This document shows, one piece after another, positions 40,655 to 41,816 of a stretch of 41,816 bases of DNA. The notes under the pieces are model-generated. The model ran no database searches, had not been told where the DNA came from, and saw only the letters and a program-made list of their open reading frames with translations. The DNA is taken from NCBI RefSeq assembly GCF_005405585.1, contig NZ_BJEQ01000027.1, positions 1 through 41,816 of the forward strand, read 5' to 3'. Made by a program: the position numbers and the translations under genes. Each line of letters begins with the position of its first letter. The stretch's first letter is position 1. The DNA is from Agarivorans sp. Toyoura001 (lineage in GTDB: Bacteria > Pseudomonadota > Gammaproteobacteria > Enterobacterales > Celerinatantimonadaceae).

Positions 40655-41680
40655 TTGGATTTTTTGATCGAGTTTGGATTGTTTTTTGCGAAGGCTTTAA
40701 CCATTGTTATCGCCATTATTGCTGTGGTGGTTGTGGTTATCGCAGTATCTTCAAAAACTAAGCACAAGAGTGGCGAATTAGAGGTCACTGATCTTAGTGA
40801 GCGACAAGATGAGATAGAAGACAAGCTGAATCATAACCTCATGAGTAAAGAACAGCTTAAGCAATATAAGAAGCAGCAGAAGCAGCAACAAAAAGAAGAC
40901 AAGAAAAAAGGCGAAGAACAAAACAAACCACGGTTATTTGTTATCGACTTTAAAGGCAGTATTGACGCTAAAGAAGTCGCGAGTTTGCGCGAAGAAGTTA
41001 CCGCAGTACTTGTTGCAGCTAAAGAACAAGACGAAGTTTTAGTTCGTTTAGAGAGTGGCGGCGGTATGGTTCATGGATATGGATTAGCTGCATCGCAACT
41101 TAAACGTATTAAAGCGAAAGGTATTAAGTTGACTATTGCGGTTGATAAGGTTGCCGCAAGCGGTGGTTATATGATGGCCTGCATTGCAGACAAAATTATT
41201 GCTGCACCTTTTGCTATTGTTGGGTCTATCGGTGTGATAGCGCAACTACCAAACTTTAATAAAGTGCTGAAAAAACACGACATAGAGTTTGAGCAGGTAA
41301 CCGCTGGCGAATTTAAACGTACATTGACCATGTTTGGTGAGAATACTGAAGAAGCACGTAAGAAGTTTAAAACCGAACTAGAAGAGACCCATGTGCTATT
41401 CAAAGAGTTTGTGCAAGAGTTTCGCCCGCAATTGGATATTACTAAAGTAGCCACTGGCGAGCATTGGTATGGCACGCAAGCTTTTGGTTTAGAGTTGGTA
41501 GACGAAGTCAGTACTAGTGATGATTACTTAATGGAACAGTTTAGCGATAAACAAGTTATTCAGTTTAAATATCACACTAAGAAAAAGCTCGCTGAAAAAC
41601 TCAGCCAAGCCGCTAGTGTTGGGGTTGAACGTGGCGTAATGAAATTAGTTCAATCACAGTCTTGGAACTGGACTAAATAG
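40655..41680 (+). CDS. sohB: S49-family inner-membrane protease SohB
   Basis: 341 residues. The start is TTG at 40655, with AGGG at 40644-40647 seven bases upstream. One N-terminal span (ALTIVIAIIAVVVVVIAVSS), then a charged K/Q-rich stretch (about 65-90), then the S49 domain. This has RLESGGGMVHGYGLAASQL, catalytic S169 in KVAASGGYMMACIADKI, VGSIGVI and likely Lys221 in AGEFKRTLTMFG. Periplasmic-side Ser/Lys peptidase related to SppA. Confidence 0.93.
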   Translation: MDFLIEFGLFFAKALTIVIAIIAVVVVVIAVSSKTKHKSGELEVTDLSERQDEIEDKLNHNLMSKEQLKQYKKQQKQQQKEDKKKGEEQNKPRLFVIDFKGSIDAKEVASLREEVTAVLVAAKEQDEVLVRLESGGGMVHGYGLAASQLKRIKAKGIKLTIAVDKVAASGGYMMACIADKIIAAPFAIVGSIGVIAQLPNFNKVLKKHDIEFEQVTAGEFKRTLTMFGENTEEARKKFKTELEETHVLFKEFVQEFRPQLDITKVATGEHWYGTQAFGLELVDEVSTSDDYLMEQFSDKQVIQFKYHTKKKLAEKLSQAASVGVERGVMKLVQSQSWNWTK

Positions 41681-41719
41681 CGTTTAGTTTTGACCCGTCC
41701 TAAAATAGGTTGACGGTTT

Positions 41720-41816
41720 TTAGGCCAGCTCCAGTAGCTGGCCTTTTCTATTATGCACCTGATTGGGCGTTTCCATATTTAAACTCAGGTGCGGTCTCAT
41801 CGTGTTGTATATCGCT
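41720..41816 (-). CDS. IS3-family transposase OrfB, C-terminal end (runs off window)
   Basis: The minus strand reads IYNTMRPHLSLNMETPNQVH and a short tail ending LLELA, then TAA at 41722-41720. The YNTxRPHxxLxxxTPxxV pattern is the C-terminal end of the DDE integrase domain in IS3-type OrfB proteins. The catalytic residues lie outside the window. Confidence 0.85.
   Translation of the reverse strand, partial: AIYNTMRPHLSLNMETPNQVHNRKGQLLELA
41723..41743. terminator. Hairpin at the end of the IS3-type transposase gene
   Basis: GGCCAGCT (41723-41730), loop CCAGT, AGCTGGCC (41736-41743), followed by TTTT on the + strand. It would stop sohB read-through into the element. Confidence 0.65.

Larger units (their letters stand above)
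41691..41816 (-). mobile_element. Right part of an IS3-family insertion sequence
   Basis: The element seems to begin with TGACCCGTCCTAAAATAGG at 41691, eleven bases after the sohB stop codon, and continues past the edge. Its transposase reads inward on the minus strand. Terminal repeat and target duplication cannot be confirmed, as the other end is missing. Confidence 0.7.

Overview
The window looks like a chromosome segment of a marine, agar-degrading gammaproteobacterium. Agarivorans or a close Alteromonadales relative is my best guess. It carries a modular GH86 agarase and a GH42-like secreted glycosidase, a VolA/Pla-1-type surface lipase, an orphan TAXI solute-binding protein, and housekeeping genes of gammaproteobacterial type (sohB, yciK, pxpABC, cutC). 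The assignment is by recognition of protein families; no search was run.

Layout. 1-320 holds the 5' part of an IS110-family transposase running off the left edge. 534-3221 holds small + strand genes: a 40-aa membrane peptide, a DsbA/HCCA-isomerase-like protein, a secreted alpha/beta hydrolase, a thioredoxin-like protein and a VOC protein. 3337-4566 is a CynX-like MFS transporter. 4781-7956 is the most unusual part: a minus-strand operon of a pesticin/T4-type lysozyme, two DUF2589-type proteins and two unrecognised proteins. One of these has a strand-HG / strand-C pattern like clan CD peptidases. The operon is preceded by a 15-bp inverted repeat and by an XRE regulator whose frame is broken exactly at a perfect -1 slippery heptamer (A AAA AAG). 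A decayed partial copy of the CynX-like gene (8405-8745) lies on the far side, so the island sits between an intact and a ruined copy of the same gene.

8805-17701 is the polysaccharide region, all on the minus strand: a GH42-like enzyme with a ricin-type (CBM13-like) tail, then a 1342-aa GH86 agarase with three CBM6-like modules, a DPT repeat linker and four thrombospondin type 3 calcium repeats. A 1-kb leader follows, with several TTGGT..ACCAA palindromes, and then two small coupled secreted proteins. The enzymes would act outside the cell on agar or a related galactan; the operator cluster suggests induction by a sugar-derived signal.

17885-27014 holds stress and efflux genes: an AhpD-like protein with an AraC-type regulator, a second carboxymuconolactone decarboxylase-like protein, a LysR regulator divergent from an MFS exporter, an RND adaptor/pump pair with altered proton-relay residues, and a DoxX-like membrane protein. 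27074-33565 holds an MBL-fold hydrolase, a CBS protein coupled to cobyric acid synthase, a TAXI protein, and cutC coupled to a membrane-anchored glycerophosphodiester phosphodiesterase. 33595-37942 is a minus-strand series: yciK-like SDR, LysR regulator, pxpA-pxpB-pxpC (5-oxoprolinase) and a TfoX C-terminal-domain protein. 38090-41680 carries the surface lipase and sohB, and the right edge enters an IS3-family element. Good hairpin-plus-T-run terminators separate most of the units.
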